From positions 1-39,054 of the IMG/VR virus record IMGVR_UViG_3300046170_000158: a DNA stretch of 39,054 bases; one strand, written 5' to 3'. The position numbers and the translations under genes were made by a program. The notes beneath the pieces were generated by a model that ran no database searches, was not told the origin of the DNA, and was given only the letters and a program-made list of their open reading frames with translations. This DNA comes from a virus. This document shows, one piece after another, positions 1-6,669 of this stretch (positions within the stretch are counted from its first letter, which is position 1; each line of letters begins with the position of its first letter).

Positions 1-261
1 ACTAAATTAACACAGAAAGAAAAAGTTACTAAAAAATATGGTGCAATGGTATCATATTATGCAGAGCTTTTAGCTGAGTGTCATAATGCAGTTAGAAAAA
101 ATAGTTTGTTAAGTAAATTAGACCCTATGGGTCAAAAGACTTCAGCAACTACATTGTTTATCAGAACTTGTTCAAGAATGGACAAGACTGATGAGACAAA
201 ACAGAAAGCAGAGAAACTTATGGATGTAAGTGGAGAGCTTTCTAGTCAAAAGATTGCATAA
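1..261 (+). CDS. Unknown early phage protein, 5' end missing (probably starts at 39050)
   Basis: The frame is open from base 1 (TKLTQKEKVTKKYGAMVSYY...) to the stop at 259-261, so the visible ATG at 46 need not be the start. The last five bases of the window are ATGAC, preceded by a strong GAGGAG ribosome site. Adding one base between the window ends gives MT-TKLTQKEK and also stops the preceding gene, so this is probably an 88-residue protein crossing the ends of a circular map. It is charged and probably helical, with no motif I recognise. A 12-bp palindrome (TAACAATTGTTA, 259-270) overlaps its stop. Confidence 0.6.
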   Translation, partial: TKLTQKEKVTKKYGAMVSYYAELLAECHNAVRKNSLLSKLDPMGQKTSATTLFIRTCSRMDKTDETKQKAEKLMDVSGELSSQKIA

Positions 262-278
262 CAATTGTTATAGCAATG

Positions 279-306
279 ACCCCTGTATGCTCCCTTGTAC
301 AGGGGT
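279..306 (+). terminator. Intergenic hairpin, attenuator or processing site
   Basis: The arms ACCCCTGTA (279-287) and TACAGGGGT (298-306) are a perfect 9-bp inverted repeat around a 10-base loop. It lies between a stop codon and the RBS (AAAGGA, about 318) of the next gene. There is no U-run after it, so it is not a classic intrinsic terminator. It belongs to a series of similar GC-rich hairpins in this genome. Confidence 0.6.
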
Positions 307-327
307 TCATTAACCCTGAAAGGATAT

Positions 328-934
328 ATGAAACCAATACGTAAAGACGAGCAAGAATACTTACGAACATATATAGGACGTAAGTTTGATAACAGAAGAT
401 CTGCATTAGAGTCAGAAAGACAAGTAGATGTAGATCAAGAAGTAGATAAGAATCTTTCTAAGTTTAGAAAAATGTTAAACATAGAAAAACTTATTAAAGA
501 TGTTCAAAAAGCTAGTGATGAATACGAACGATTTTGTTACTAACTATGAAGCACGTAAAGCAACTAAAAAGAGTAGTTTATATAAATTAGGTTCTCAACT
601 TCAAAAGAAATTGTCTAAATGGCAATCTATTAGAAGATGGGAAAAATCACCTAGTTTTATTACTCATAATACAGAAAGAAATGAACTACCTGTAGATATG
701 GATGATGCAATTAAATACATAGCAATTGTGTGTGAAGAAGAAACTATTAAAGCTTATGACAGAAGTAAGAAAGGTCAAGCTATAAGAAACTTAGATGCAC
801 AAAAAGAAGAAGCAGAAAATGCTTTGTATTCAGGTGGATCTATGGTCGATGTAAGACAATACATACACAACATATTCAATACTGCTGGTATAGCAGATAG
901 AGTAGCAAAGAGTTTGTTGATGTTATCTAAGTAA
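328..934 (+). CDS. Unknown helical early protein, one gene split by a frameshift
   Basis: The start ATG at 328 (MKPIRKDEQEY) follows an AAAGGA ribosome site. The first frame ends at 543 (...DEYERFCY), and a second frame, open from about 500, continues with VTNYEARKATKKSSL to the stop at 934. Removing one T from the TTTT run at 532-535 gives a continuous 201-residue protein reading ...DEYERFVTNYEARKATKK. The protein is charged and mostly helical, with a possible coiled coil around residues 30-90 and an Ala/Glu-rich helical C-terminus. I know no function. The break is more likely a sequence error than a real split, because neither half starts or ends naturally at the junction. Confidence 0.65.
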
Positions 935-941
935 ACAATTA

Positions 942-974
942 AGTAATGCCCTACTTGTTTGTAGGGCAATTACT
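942..974 (+). terminator. Intergenic hairpin before the 989 gene
   Basis: GCCCTAC (948-954) pairs perfectly with GTAGGGC (961-967) around TTGTTT. The stem extends as AGTAAT (942-947) with ATTACT (969-974) after one bulged A, for 13 pairs in all. It sits between a stop codon and the RBS AAAGGA of the next gene, in the same arrangement as the hairpin at 279-306. Confidence 0.6.
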
Positions 975-988
975 ACAGAAAGGAACTT

Positions 989-1255
989 ATGAAACTAAAT
1001 AAAATAGAAAAAAAGTACTATGAGCTTATAACTGATGCTGCTTGGAGAGATTTAAAAAAGATTTCTAAAAAGTACATGAAGTATAACTTACCTGAGAAGT
1101 ATGAACATTTAAGAAAAATGCCTTTTTATATGATGATGCAAGATAGTATGCATTACATATTAGAACAAGGTAATTGTGTACATACATTAAACAACATGAT
1201 CAAAGATGCAAAAAAATCAGCTATTGATTTTGAAAAACAAAAACTAAAGGAGTAA
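989..1255 (+). CDS. Unknown small early protein (88 aa)
   Basis: The ATG follows a good AAAGGA site six bases upstream. The product is Lys/Tyr/Met-rich and probably all-helical (MKLNKIEKKYYELITDAAWR...), with a Met-rich middle (FYMMMQDSMHYI) and a basic C-terminal helix. There is no signal peptide or catalytic motif. It is the first gene after a 13-bp intergenic hairpin and is followed two bases later by the next gene, so they are probably cotranscribed. Confidence 0.7.
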   Translation: MKLNKIEKKYYELITDAAWRDLKKISKKYMKYNLPEKYEHLRKMPFYMMMQDSMHYILEQGNCVHTLNNMIKDAKKSAIDFEKQKLKE

Positions 1256-1257
1256 AT

Positions 1258-1491
1258 ATGCAGTTAGTAGGATCAAATGAAACAATAATATATTCAGTAG
1301 TAGAAATAGATTTCAGCTGGGTAGGCGATGAGCCAAAACCAAACATTATAGCAACATATTCAAAACGTGAAGATGCTGTTATGAAAAAAGATCTTTGTAA
1401 AAAGATAGCAACAATAGATCAAAGTAAAATGCAATACCAAGTGGTATCAATAAATGTAAAGGATAAAAATGAATCACAGAAAACAACTTAG
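1258..1491 (+). CDS. Unknown small early protein (77 aa)
   Basis: The start ATG is preceded by AAAGGAG and lies two bases after the previous stop. The sequence MQLVGSNETIIYSVVEIDFSW followed by alternating hydrophobic and charged residues suggests a small alpha/beta fold. The pattern (beta strand, 'ATYSKREDAV' helix, strand) recalls small phage proteins that begin with a question-and-answer type beta-alpha-beta unit, but I cannot assign a family. Its 3' end overlaps the next start by 23 bases. Confidence 0.65.
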   Translation: MQLVGSNETIIYSVVEIDFSWVGDEPKPNIIATYSKREDAVMKKDLCKKIATIDQSKMQYQVVSINVKDKNESQKTT

Positions 1492-1627
1492 TATAATTGA
1501 TAAAGCCACTAAAAGAGCTTTAAAAGATGTAGATAAATTGCGTGGTGAATCACCACCTGACTTCATCAAAGAGTTTTTTAAATGGTGTACGTTAGCTAAG
1601 AAATATATCAGGGAGGCATTAAATTAA
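1469..1627 (+). CDS. Unknown microprotein (52 aa)
   Basis: ATG at 1469 has an AAGGA site five to six bases upstream and reads MNHRKQLSIIDKATKRALKD to a TAA at 1625-1627. The product is basic and helical, ending KWCTLAKKYIREALN. The stop overlaps the next start (TAATG), a translationally coupled arrangement typical of this block. I see no known domain. Confidence 0.6.
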   Translation: MNHRKQLSIIDKATKRALKDVDKLRGESPPDFIKEFFKWCTLAKKYIREALN

Positions 1628-1791
1628 TGTTTACACCTGATCCACAAAAACAAAAGAACATAGCTGCTATAGAACAGTTATTGAAAGATAACAATCTAGA
1701 GTATGATATAACTTTAGTGACAGATAGTGATATACTTGTTAGTATAGCTGTGATGCCTAAAGACTATGTAGAAGCAGAGGAGATAGAATGA
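1627..1791 (+). CDS. Unknown microprotein (54 aa)
   Basis: It starts at the ATG overlapping the previous stop, with AGGGAGG just upstream, and ends in an ATGA overlap with the next gene. The sequence MFTPDPQKQKNIAAIEQLL, then DNNLEYDITLVTDSDILVSI, suggests one helix followed by a beta hairpin, with an acidic C-terminus (VEAEEIE). No family is recognised. The overlaps at both ends support it as a real gene of the early operon. Confidence 0.6.
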   Translation: MFTPDPQKQKNIAAIEQLLKDNNLEYDITLVTDSDILVSIAVMPKDYVEAEEIE

Positions 1792-2144
1792 AACGTAAAA
1801 CAGTATGGAATGTAATGGTATGGAAAGCTAATGGTGATGAACAATTTAGAGTGTTTGTTCAAAAACCTGACTTTGCAAATATTTATCCATTAATTAATTG
1901 TGATATGATTGAGTTTCATAAAGGTTATCATGAAGATCATGGTACTTTTGAAATGCATTGTGATGAAGAAGCAAAGCTTACATCAAAACCAATTAATAAT
2001 AGTAGAGCTACAAAAGCATGGCAAGAATACTTAAAAAGAACAAAACGTATGTCTATGCCAGGCGATTTTATCGCTGGTGATGTAGCAATTTTACAGAAAG
2101 TAAAAGAACCAAATGAAAAACAGGAGGTACGTAGTGTCGCTTAA
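1788..2144 (+). CDS. DUF3846-like phage protein
   Basis: This 118-residue protein starts in an ATGA overlap with the gene before it. Its second half has the pattern of DUF3846-type proteins: 'CDEEAKL' (a D-E-E-G/A-K/R strand), then 'KPINNSRAT' (like P-x-N-x-x-A-T), then after a basic spacer 'GDFIAGDVAIL' (like D-x-I-x-G-x-V-V-V). The function of the family is unknown; it is common in actinophages and marine phages. The N-terminus (KTVWNVMVWKANGDEQFRVF) forms a predicted beta hairpin. The family call rests on motif spacing only. Confidence 0.5.
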   Translation: MKRKTVWNVMVWKANGDEQFRVFVQKPDFANIYPLINCDMIEFHKGYHEDHGTFEMHCDEEAKLTSKPINNSRATKAWQEYLKRTKRMSMPGDFIAGDVAILQKVKEPNEKQEVRSVA

Positions 2145-2349
2145 ATTAGGTAGTAAAACTTATGCTATTAAACAAGCAGAAGAATCTGTTCAGAATCTAT
2201 TAAAGTCTATCCATTTAATGGAAGAATTAATAGCTATAGCAGCATTAGCTGATAAACATTCACTAGAGTTGCAAAGCTGGATAAAAGAGTATAAATTAGA
2301 CATAGAGCTGCTTGATGCTCAAATAACGGAGGTAAGAACACATGACTAA
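2134..2349 (+). CDS. Unknown small helical protein (71 aa), GTG start
   Basis: The frame is open from an ATG at 2113, but an AGGAGG at 2122-2127 sits six bases before GTG at 2134, which I take as the start (SLKLGSKTYAIKQAEESVQ...). The product is a Leu/Ala/Glu-rich amphipathic helix pair, possibly a coiled coil, ending QITEVRTHD. It overlaps the previous gene by 11 bases and the next by 8, consistent with coupled translation. Function unknown. Confidence 0.6.
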   Translation: MSLKLGSKTYAIKQAEESVQNLLKSIHLMEELIAIAALADKHSLELQSWIKEYKLDIELLDAQITEVRTHD

Positions 2350-2515
2350 TAATATACAACAAGCTATGAAAGCTGATTATCTTAAAGTTCTCACAGAGAA
2401 TAAAAAGATGAGGCAAGAATTAGCTAATCTAAAAAAAGAGATAGCTCATCTAAAAGGTATGATACCTAAAGATGAAGATATAGATCTTGCTATTGGAGGT
2501 ACTACAAGTGAGTGA
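2342..2515 (+). CDS. Unknown coiled-coil microprotein (57 aa)
   Basis: GGAGG lies nine bases before the ATG at 2342. The product reads MTNNIQQAMKADYLKVLTEN then KKMRQELANLKKEIAHLKGM, with a clear leucine heptad (residues 14-40), and ends in an acidic tail. The leucine periodicity suggests a short dimerising coiled coil. No function can be assigned. It overlaps the next start by eight bases. Confidence 0.6.
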   Translation: MTNNIQQAMKADYLKVLTENKKMRQELANLKKEIAHLKGMIPKDEDIDLAIGGTTSE

Positions 2516-2798
2516 TGAATATACAATTAATTCTGATGACAAAGTTGCACGTTTAGAAAAACGTGGTAAAGGTTTCAGAAGATTAATAACAGCAATTAAT
2601 GATATGCCATTGTATGGGATTATTGATGCTACTCATCCTAACTTAGTAAGAGAGTTAGAGTTATTTAAAGATAAATTAAAAACTTTAATATCTGAGAATA
2701 ATAATTCTCTTGCTGAACATTATATGCCTGGTGAATCATTACATTCAGATCCATTACAAGATCAGATTATTAATGAGTATACCAAGAAAGGTACTTAA
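2508..2798 (+). CDS. Unknown early protein (96 aa), GTG start
   Basis: I place the start at GTG 2508, eight bases after GGAGG (2495-2499), rather than at an upstream alternative codon. The product begins SDEYTINSDDKVARLEKRGKG... There is an acidic N-terminus, a basic KRGKGFRR patch, and a central 'LYGIIDATHPNLVREL' segment followed by a helix. No recognised domain. Its stop overlaps the ATG of the next gene. Confidence 0.6.
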   Translation: MSDEYTINSDDKVARLEKRGKGFRRLITAINDMPLYGIIDATHPNLVRELELFKDKLKTLISENNNSLAEHYMPGESLHSDPLQDQIINEYTKKGT

Positions 2799-2917
2799 TG
2801 GATAATAGAACTAAAATTATATTTAGAATTAAATCTTTAATTATGAAATGCAGAGAACGTGGTAAGTGGGATTTAGCATTAAGATTAAAAGATAAACTAT
2901 ATAGAGTTCTTATATAA
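2798..2917 (+). CDS. Unknown basic microprotein (39 aa), last gene of the rightward unit
   Basis: It starts at an ATG overlapping the previous stop, with AGAAAGG upstream, and reads MDNRTKIIFRIKSLIMKCRE... to TAA at 2915-2917. It is strongly basic, a single amphipathic helix pair. It ends 231 bases before the opposing gene block. No function is known. Confidence 0.5.
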   Translation: MDNRTKIIFRIKSLIMKCRERGKWDLALRLKDKLYRVLI

Positions 2918-3148
2918 AATTCGTTCATGACGAATAGGTAAGCTAGAACCTGTATTGAGATAAATACTAGTTATTAATTTGATCTCGAGCTAAAGGCCTG
3001 CTGCACCCATCAGGGAGACTTGGTGGGTGGTTAAATTTTAAGTCCTGATCCTATAGTGGTTAGTTAGTATGGAATAGCGTAATAAATGTGCTTGCACTAT
3101 AAAAGTCTATTTAGAAAGCTGAGAAGTTATAGGGTCTGGAGTTAATAT
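2918..3148. ncRNA. Structured non-coding segment between convergent units
   Basis: No reading frame of note fills these 231 bases. They hold many inverted repeats: ATTCGT/ACGAAT just after the last gene, GAGAT/ATCTC around the AT-rich part near 2960-2985, CACCCA/TGGGTG around 3006-3030, and GTGC/GCAC near 3090. AAGTCCTGATCCTATA (3040-3055) pairs with TATAGGGTCTGGAGTT (3128-3143) over 16 positions with two mismatches and one G-U. It could be a bidirectional terminator or a small structured RNA. I match it to no RNA family; it lacks the T-arm of a tRNA. Confidence 0.4.
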
Positions 3149-3427
3149 TTAAATCCAATTTTTAGGTACGCAAAGTACTTCACCAAATTCAATTATATTA
3201 TCATTAGCATCAGTAGAGTATGTACCAAATGTAATAATATATTCGTCTGTCTCTTTATAAATCCAACCTTTGGTTTTAGAAATAGCAGGTTTTAATTTTT
3301 CAATATCTTCAAGTGATAACCAACCAGTTTCTGATTGAGCATCATACCATGTAAGATATTTGGAAATAGGTTTGTAAGGAAAGTCTTTCTGAACTTTCTT
3401 TTTTTTAATGTATCGTCTCTGAGCCAT
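3149..3427 (-). CDS. Conserved small phage protein of the W-D-A...G-W...G-W type
   Basis: The start is the ATG at 3427 (MAQRRYIKKKK); an upstream TTG is possible. After a basic N-terminus, the sequence has the spacing of a widespread small phage family: 'YLTWYDAQSETGWLSLEDIE', then 'KTKGWIYKETDEYIITFGTYS', then 'FGEVLCVPKNWI'. Members are about 80-100 residues, beta-rich and of unknown function. It is the last gene of a short leftward block and overlaps the gene upstream of it by 23 bases. Confidence 0.6.
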   Translation of the reverse strand: MAQRRYIKKKKVQKDFPYKPISKYLTWYDAQSETGWLSLEDIEKLKPAISKTKGWIYKETDEYIITFGTYSTDANDNIIEFGEVLCVPKNWI

Positions 3428-3683
3428 GATCAAGAAAATCTATATGTGAAAATTCATCTAATGTATCATGGGGTACTGTGATACCTTTTTCTTCTAATAA
3501 TAACTGTAAGTGTGTTGAAGAAATAATAGCTAGAGCCATAGAGTCAGCAACATCTTTAGTAAGATTAGCATCTTGATCTAGTAAGTATTTAGATACTTTT
3601 CTAGCACTCACTTTTTCTATAAAGTGTTGAGAGTAAGCTTTTTTACTTGTTTTTTTTGGTACGAATTTGTAAATAATTGCCAT
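3405..3683 (-). CDS. Unknown small protein (92 aa)
   Basis: I choose the ATG at 3683 (MAIIYKFVPKKTSKKAYSQH) because AGAGG lies about ten bases upstream; an ATG three codons earlier is the alternative. The N-terminal half is basic (FVPKKTSKKAYSQHFIEKVSARKVSK) and the rest is helical with an acidic, His-rich tail. No domain is recognised. It lies between the HNH gene and a conserved small protein in the leftward block. Confidence 0.55.
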   Translation of the reverse strand: MAIIYKFVPKKTSKKAYSQHFIEKVSARKVSKYLLDQDANLTKDVADSMALAIISSTHLQLLLEEKGITVPHDTLDEFSHIDFLDHGSETIH

Positions 3684-3715
3684 AATAAACATACCTCTAG
3701 CGAGGATAACTAAAC

Positions 3716-4084
3716 CTAATATTTGACCTGCATAAGGAAGTCAATGTTGTTTTTACAAGATGGTAAAACTTTGTCGTAGATCTCATTTTGGACATATTCT
3801 ATGTTATTTTTATCGTCTTTATCCCATAATTCGTAGAATAATGTAGCATATACCATAGGATCTATACCTAATTTTTGCCAATATAGTCGTTCACCAGTAT
3901 GGTGCAGTTGAGAATGATGAGCATAACAAAGTGGTATTGTCCAGCAATCGCTAACTTTTTGTGATACTCCACGTTTCTCAGCAATAGTAATATGATGAGC
4001 TTGGCATTCGTGGTACATACAAAGTAAGCATTGTTGACTAGCTACCCATTGTAGATACTTTTTTGATTTCCATCTTTTTTGCAC
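3716..4084 (-). CDS. HNH-type nuclease, DUF968/Ref-like
   Basis: The 122-residue product has a zinc-binding and nuclease pattern: C19-x2-C22, then H30-H31, then 'DCWTIPLCYAHHSQLHHTGE' (C53, H56-H57, H61-H62), then 'WQKLGIDPMVYA'. This order and the wording 'PLC-x2-HH-x3-H' followed by 'GIDP' are typical of the DUF968/RecA-dependent nuclease (P1 Ref) group of HNH proteins, which nick or cut DNA in recombination. The start is GTG with AAAGGA four bases before it; its first codons overlap the regulator gene by 47 bases. The exact substrate is not known. Confidence 0.65.
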   Translation of the reverse strand: MQKRWKSKKYLQWVASQQCLLCMYHECQAHHITIAEKRGVSQKVSDCWTIPLCYAHHSQLHHTGERLYWQKLGIDPMVYATLFYELWDKDDKNNIEYVQNEIYDKVLPSCKNNIDFLMQVKY

Positions 4085-4532
4085 CTTGTCCTTTTATAGT
4101 ATTTCTAACTTTCATGTAACCAAAATATATAGCTAAACTTCTTAGAGCTTCATGTAATAAATTTGATGCTTTTCTTTGTGAGATGTGCAGCAGATTACTT
4201 ATTTCTGTAATACCAAAGTTTTGGTAACAAAAGTACTTTAGAACGATTATAAACTGTTCTTCCAGGTCTTTAGATATTTCAGATAATAAACTAAAAGCTC
4301 CAATTTTAGAATCCATTACTGTGTTAGATCCAAAATCTAGTCTAGGCATATAGTTGGAAGCTCTGCCTCCAAGTTGTGATACTTCGCATAATCGCCTATA
4401 TCTAGATCCTGCAATAAATTCAGGTTCACTTATTAGTTGTCTATGGAACATATAGTCTAATCTGGACTCTCTTACGTTCTTCATAACAGTCTTTTTATCA
4501 AAGACTTTAGGTACTAATTCTAGTTTATCCAT
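4038..4532 (-). CDS. HTH transcription regulator, candidate late-gene activator
   Basis: The 164-residue protein ends in a clear helix-turn-helix of the sigma-70 region 4 kind, around residues 100-136 (ITEISNLLHISQRKASNLLH...LRSLAIYFGY). The N-terminal half, with 'ESRLDYMFHRQLI' and 'GSRYRRLCEVSQLGGR', has the layout of DUF6456-type and ArpU/RinA-like phage regulators. Such proteins often activate the late operon. Here it heads a short leftward block divergent from the recombination genes, and the long late unit has a -10-like site beside an inverted repeat. The link to late control is inference. Confidence 0.55.
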   Translation of the reverse strand: MDKLELVPKVFDKKTVMKNVRESRLDYMFHRQLISEPEFIAGSRYRRLCEVSQLGGRASNYMPRLDFGSNTVMDSKIGAFSLLSEISKDLEEQFIIVLKYFCYQNFGITEISNLLHISQRKASNLLHEALRSLAIYFGYMKVRNTIKGQGAKKMEIKKVSTMGS

Positions 4533-4821
4533 ACTTACTTATATACGATTGAATAGATTTATCAACGAGTGATTTGAACAAAGTATCTTTATTGTATTTA
4601 CCTAGTAATCTATCTACTCGATTACTAGACTTACAATTATGATAGAAAAGGATTTTACTTTTGCACCCATACTTTTTAGTAGGCTGCAATAAGTAAGACA
4701 TAATAATTGAAAGGTTATATACAAAGTAATCTTTCTCGTTTTTAATTGTTTGTTTACCCTTCAATATTTTGATAGAAGTGTCATACTTACTATTTAAAAA
4801 TGAATGAATATTAATCAACAT
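4525..4821 (-). CDS. Unknown protein (about 98 aa), uncertain start
   Basis: The frame ends at 4525, overlapping the regulator start by eight bases, and is open as far as an ATG at 4857; ATGs at 4821 and further in are alternatives. None has a strong ribosome site, and the upstream part overlaps the exonuclease leader on the other strand. The conserved-looking portion is 'YLLQPTKKYGCKSKILFYHN' followed by a helical C-terminus. It is rich in Lys, Tyr and Ser. It may have a damaged 5' end. Function unknown. Confidence 0.4.
   Translation of the reverse strand: MLINIHSFLNSKYDTSIKILKGKQTIKNEKDYFVYNLSIIMSYLLQPTKKYGCKSKILFYHNCKSSNRVDRLLGKYNKDTLFKSLVDKSIQSYISKYG
4769..4796 (+). promoter_or_regulatory. 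Possible promoter for the exonuclease unit
   Basis: TTGATA (4769-4774) and TATTTA (4791-4796) are separated by 16 bases, in the right place upstream of the exonuclease start at 4834. The match to sigma-70 boxes is partial and AT-rich sequence gives many such matches. Confidence 0.3.
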
Positions 4822-4833
4822 AAAGGATTTAAA

Positions 4834-5604
4834 ATGCTTAAAAAAGACTATCGACATAGTGCTAGTAGTGCTAATGCGTTCATAGATTCTCCTGCTTACT
4901 GGGTGATTACAAAATTATACGATTTTGAAGGCCCTGTAAATAGTAGAATGGTTATGGGTACAGCAGCAGAACATGCAGCTAACGAAGCCCTATCGAATAT
5001 TAATCTAAAGCCTGAAGAAGTAATGCAAAAGGCAGAAGATAAGTATTTGAAAGAAGGTGGTGATAAGAACAATAGTGACATGGAGAAAGCAAGAAATATC
5101 TCTATGAGATTTGTTACTAATTTATCAGAATTTGGTGATTTAGTGTCATATCAAAATGAAAAGATGACAGATGGTAAACAGTATGGATTAAAATATCCTA
5201 TTAAGACTGTTACTGATTTTGAGTTTGAAGAAGTAATTGTAGATACAAAAGCTACAGCATATCTTAAAAGACTCAAAAAAGGTAATTTAGACCCAAACTG
5301 GTATCCTAAAGCATCAGATGTAAGACAACAGATGTTATATGCAGAAGTATACAAAAAACCTACAATGTTATTGTATTCTTCAGAAATAGATACAGAAGCA
5401 GTTGATATGGTTGATAGACCAAAACATCATTTAGATGATATTATCAATGCAATGAAAACTATTGAACACATATCTAGCATAGCTAAAACTAAAGAAGATA
5501 TAATCAGAATGTATCCGTTGAATATGGATAACTTTAGATGGGGTAAAGAAAACGATTCACCACATAAAGAGTTCGCAAGGAAATTGTGGACTAAAGGCAT
5601 ATGA
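4834..5604 (+). CDS. PD-(D/E)XK exonuclease, RecB/Cas4-like
   Basis: This 256-residue protein carries the motifs of RecB-family nucleases: GTAAEH (residues 42-47, the conserved His), an acidic residue near D128, D137-T-K139 in 'VIVDTKAT' (the D-x-K of the active site), and 'RQQMLYAEVY' (residues 164-173, the Q-x3-Y motif). Phage relatives resect double-stranded DNA ends for recombination and packaging-linked replication. I choose ATG 4834, six bases after AAAGGA, over an upstream ATG at 4804. An OB-fold SSB-like gene follows, forming a recombination pair. No annealase is seen nearby. Confidence 0.75.
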   Translation: MLKKDYRHSASSANAFIDSPAYWVITKLYDFEGPVNSRMVMGTAAEHAANEALSNINLKPEEVMQKAEDKYLKEGGDKNNSDMEKARNISMRFVTNLSEFGDLVSYQNEKMTDGKQYGLKYPIKTVTDFEFEEVIVDTKATAYLKRLKKGNLDPNWYPKASDVRQQMLYAEVYKKPTMLLYSSEIDTEAVDMVDRPKHHLDDIINAMKTIEHISSIAKTKEDIIRMYPLNMDNFRWGKENDSPHKEFARKLWTKGI

Positions 5605-5611
5605 TTATAAT
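5584..5611 (+). promoter_or_regulatory. Possible promoter for the SSB-like gene
   Basis: A perfect TATAAT (5606-5611) lies just after the exonuclease stop, with a weak TTGTGG 16 bases upstream and 68 bases of leader before the SSB-like gene. SSB-type genes are commonly given extra expression, which fits, but AT-rich sequence makes chance matches likely. Confidence 0.35.
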
Positions 5612-5678
5612 ATAAAATAGTATGCAAAGATTTGGTGCAATAATAAAACACATTAACAATAAAAACAGGAGGAAACCT

Positions 5679-6143
5679 ATGGCTCAAACAGAGACATATA
5701 AAGCAACAGTCAAGGGTGTTAAAGACATTCATGACGAAGAAAACCCAGTTAAGTACTGGCTATCCGTTGAAATGGAAAATGGTATGGATAGAAGATTGTA
5801 TGTAGATCAGAATTGTAGACACATACAGAAAGGTCAGCAAGTAACTGTAACTGGTTATCCAATAAAGAAACCAGGAAGTAACAATCAGACTTGCGTAAAA
5901 ATAGAAACAGAAGAAGGAGCAGAACCAATGCCACAAGCACAAGTTAATGCGACTGCTAGAACTAATGGTGTTACAGCAGTAAGAAATACTCAAGATGTAT
6001 GGAAAGAAAAATACAGACTTACTATGAGTAATTTACTTTCAGCAGCAATAGGATCAGGTAAAGATGTAGACTTTGGTCAAATTGATAAGTATGTGAGAAT
6101 GATACTAGAAGCTGAGTATGACGGAGATAAGGCTCCGTTCTAA
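5679..6143 (+). CDS. OB-fold protein, candidate single-stranded DNA-binding protein
   Basis: The start ATG at 5679 (MAQTETYKATVKG) follows a perfect AGGAGG; a longer frame upstream has no ribosome site. Residues 1-75 alternate strands in an OB-like pattern (TYKATVKGVKDI, KYWLSVEMENGMDRRLYVD, GQQVTVTGYPIK, QTCVKIET). A low-complexity Pro/Gln/Ala linker follows, then a helical C-terminal domain ending in the acidic stretch EAEYDGDKAPF, comparable to the acidic tip of SSBs that recruits partners. With the exonuclease upstream, a role in coating resected DNA is likely. The family call is from fold pattern and context only. Confidence 0.55.
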   Translation: MAQTETYKATVKGVKDIHDEENPVKYWLSVEMENGMDRRLYVDQNCRHIQKGQQVTVTGYPIKKPGSNNQTCVKIETEEGAEPMPQAQVNATARTNGVTAVRNTQDVWKEKYRLTMSNLLSAAIGSGKDVDFGQIDKYVRMILEAEYDGDKAPF

Positions 6144-6346
6144 TGAACGTAGTTGTAGTTATAATGCATTTAGTTAATGGATCTGTAGTTGAAGCATCAG
6201 TTTCAGCTACTGTTCCTAAACTATTATGCACAGAAGCAGTTAAAGAAATTGCTGTATTATCTACAGAAGATAGTACAATGACCTATAAGGGTAATAGAGT
6301 ATTTTTATATTACTGCAAAGATAAGAAAGGAAAAAGAATAAAATGA
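6143..6346 (+). CDS. Unknown small protein (67 aa)
   Basis: It starts one base into the previous stop (TAATG) and ends in an ATGA overlap with the next gene. The product has a hydrophobic N-terminal strand (MNVVVVIMHLVNGSVVEASV), a Ser/Thr-rich middle and a basic C-terminus (YYCKDKKGKRIK). It may be a small alpha/beta protein. Tight coupling to the SSB-like gene suggests the same transcript. No family recognised. Confidence 0.6.
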   Translation: MNVVVVIMHLVNGSVVEASVSATVPKLLCTEAVKEIAVLSTEDSTMTYKGNRVFLYYCKDKKGKRIK

Positions 6347-6669
6347 TAACACAAGAACGATTAGAACAAGCATTAAAGTTTTTATCAGAAACAGATGAAC
6401 AACACGCAAAGCTTACAGCTGGTGTAGATTATCTAAAAGACTTATCTAAAAATATGAAAGGTAAGTTTATAGTTAATTGTGAAACAGAAAAATCTGTATC
6501 TATGAAAGAACATGCTTGGTATGCATCAGATCATTATAAGAATCATATAGATGAGAAACGTGCATTAGTAGAAGAAGCTACTAAGTTAGAAAATAATAGA
6601 TCTAAAGAAAACTTAATTATAGATGTATGGAGAACTTTAGAAGCATCTAGACGTAATGCAAAGGTCTGA
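6343..6669 (+). CDS. Unknown helical protein (108 aa)
   Basis: Coupled to the previous gene by an ATGA overlap, with GAAAGGAAAAAG upstream. It is highly charged and almost all helix: LEQALKFLSETDEQHAKL, a short 'KGKFIVNCETEK' strand region, then 'HIDEKRALVEEATKLENN'. This layout recalls small phage proteins thought to bind DNA or partner proteins near SSB/exonuclease genes, but no homology can be claimed. It overlaps the next start at the TGATG. Confidence 0.6.
   Translation: MITQERLEQALKFLSETDEQHAKLTAGVDYLKDLSKNMKGKFIVNCETEKSVSMKEHAWYASDHYKNHIDEKRALVEEATKLENNRSKENLIIDVWRTLEASRRNAKV

Noticed and set aside
2985-3050. GGGAGACTT ... AAGTCC resembles the P7 pairing of a group I intron.
   Set aside because: The space for P3 and P8 is too short, other conserved elements are missing, and no split gene flanks it.
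3043-3056. CACTATAGGATC on the minus strand resembles the core of a T7 RNA polymerase promoter.
   Set aside because: It occurs once, lacks the upstream half of the T7 consensus, and no phage RNA polymerase gene is present.
3048-3135. An apparent tRNA: TCCTATA pairs with TATAGGG and is followed by a D-loop-like GGTTAGTTAG.
   Set aside because: No T-arm (GTTC-type) precedes the 3' acceptor strand and no anticodon arm fits; the pairing is better explained by the long hairpin.
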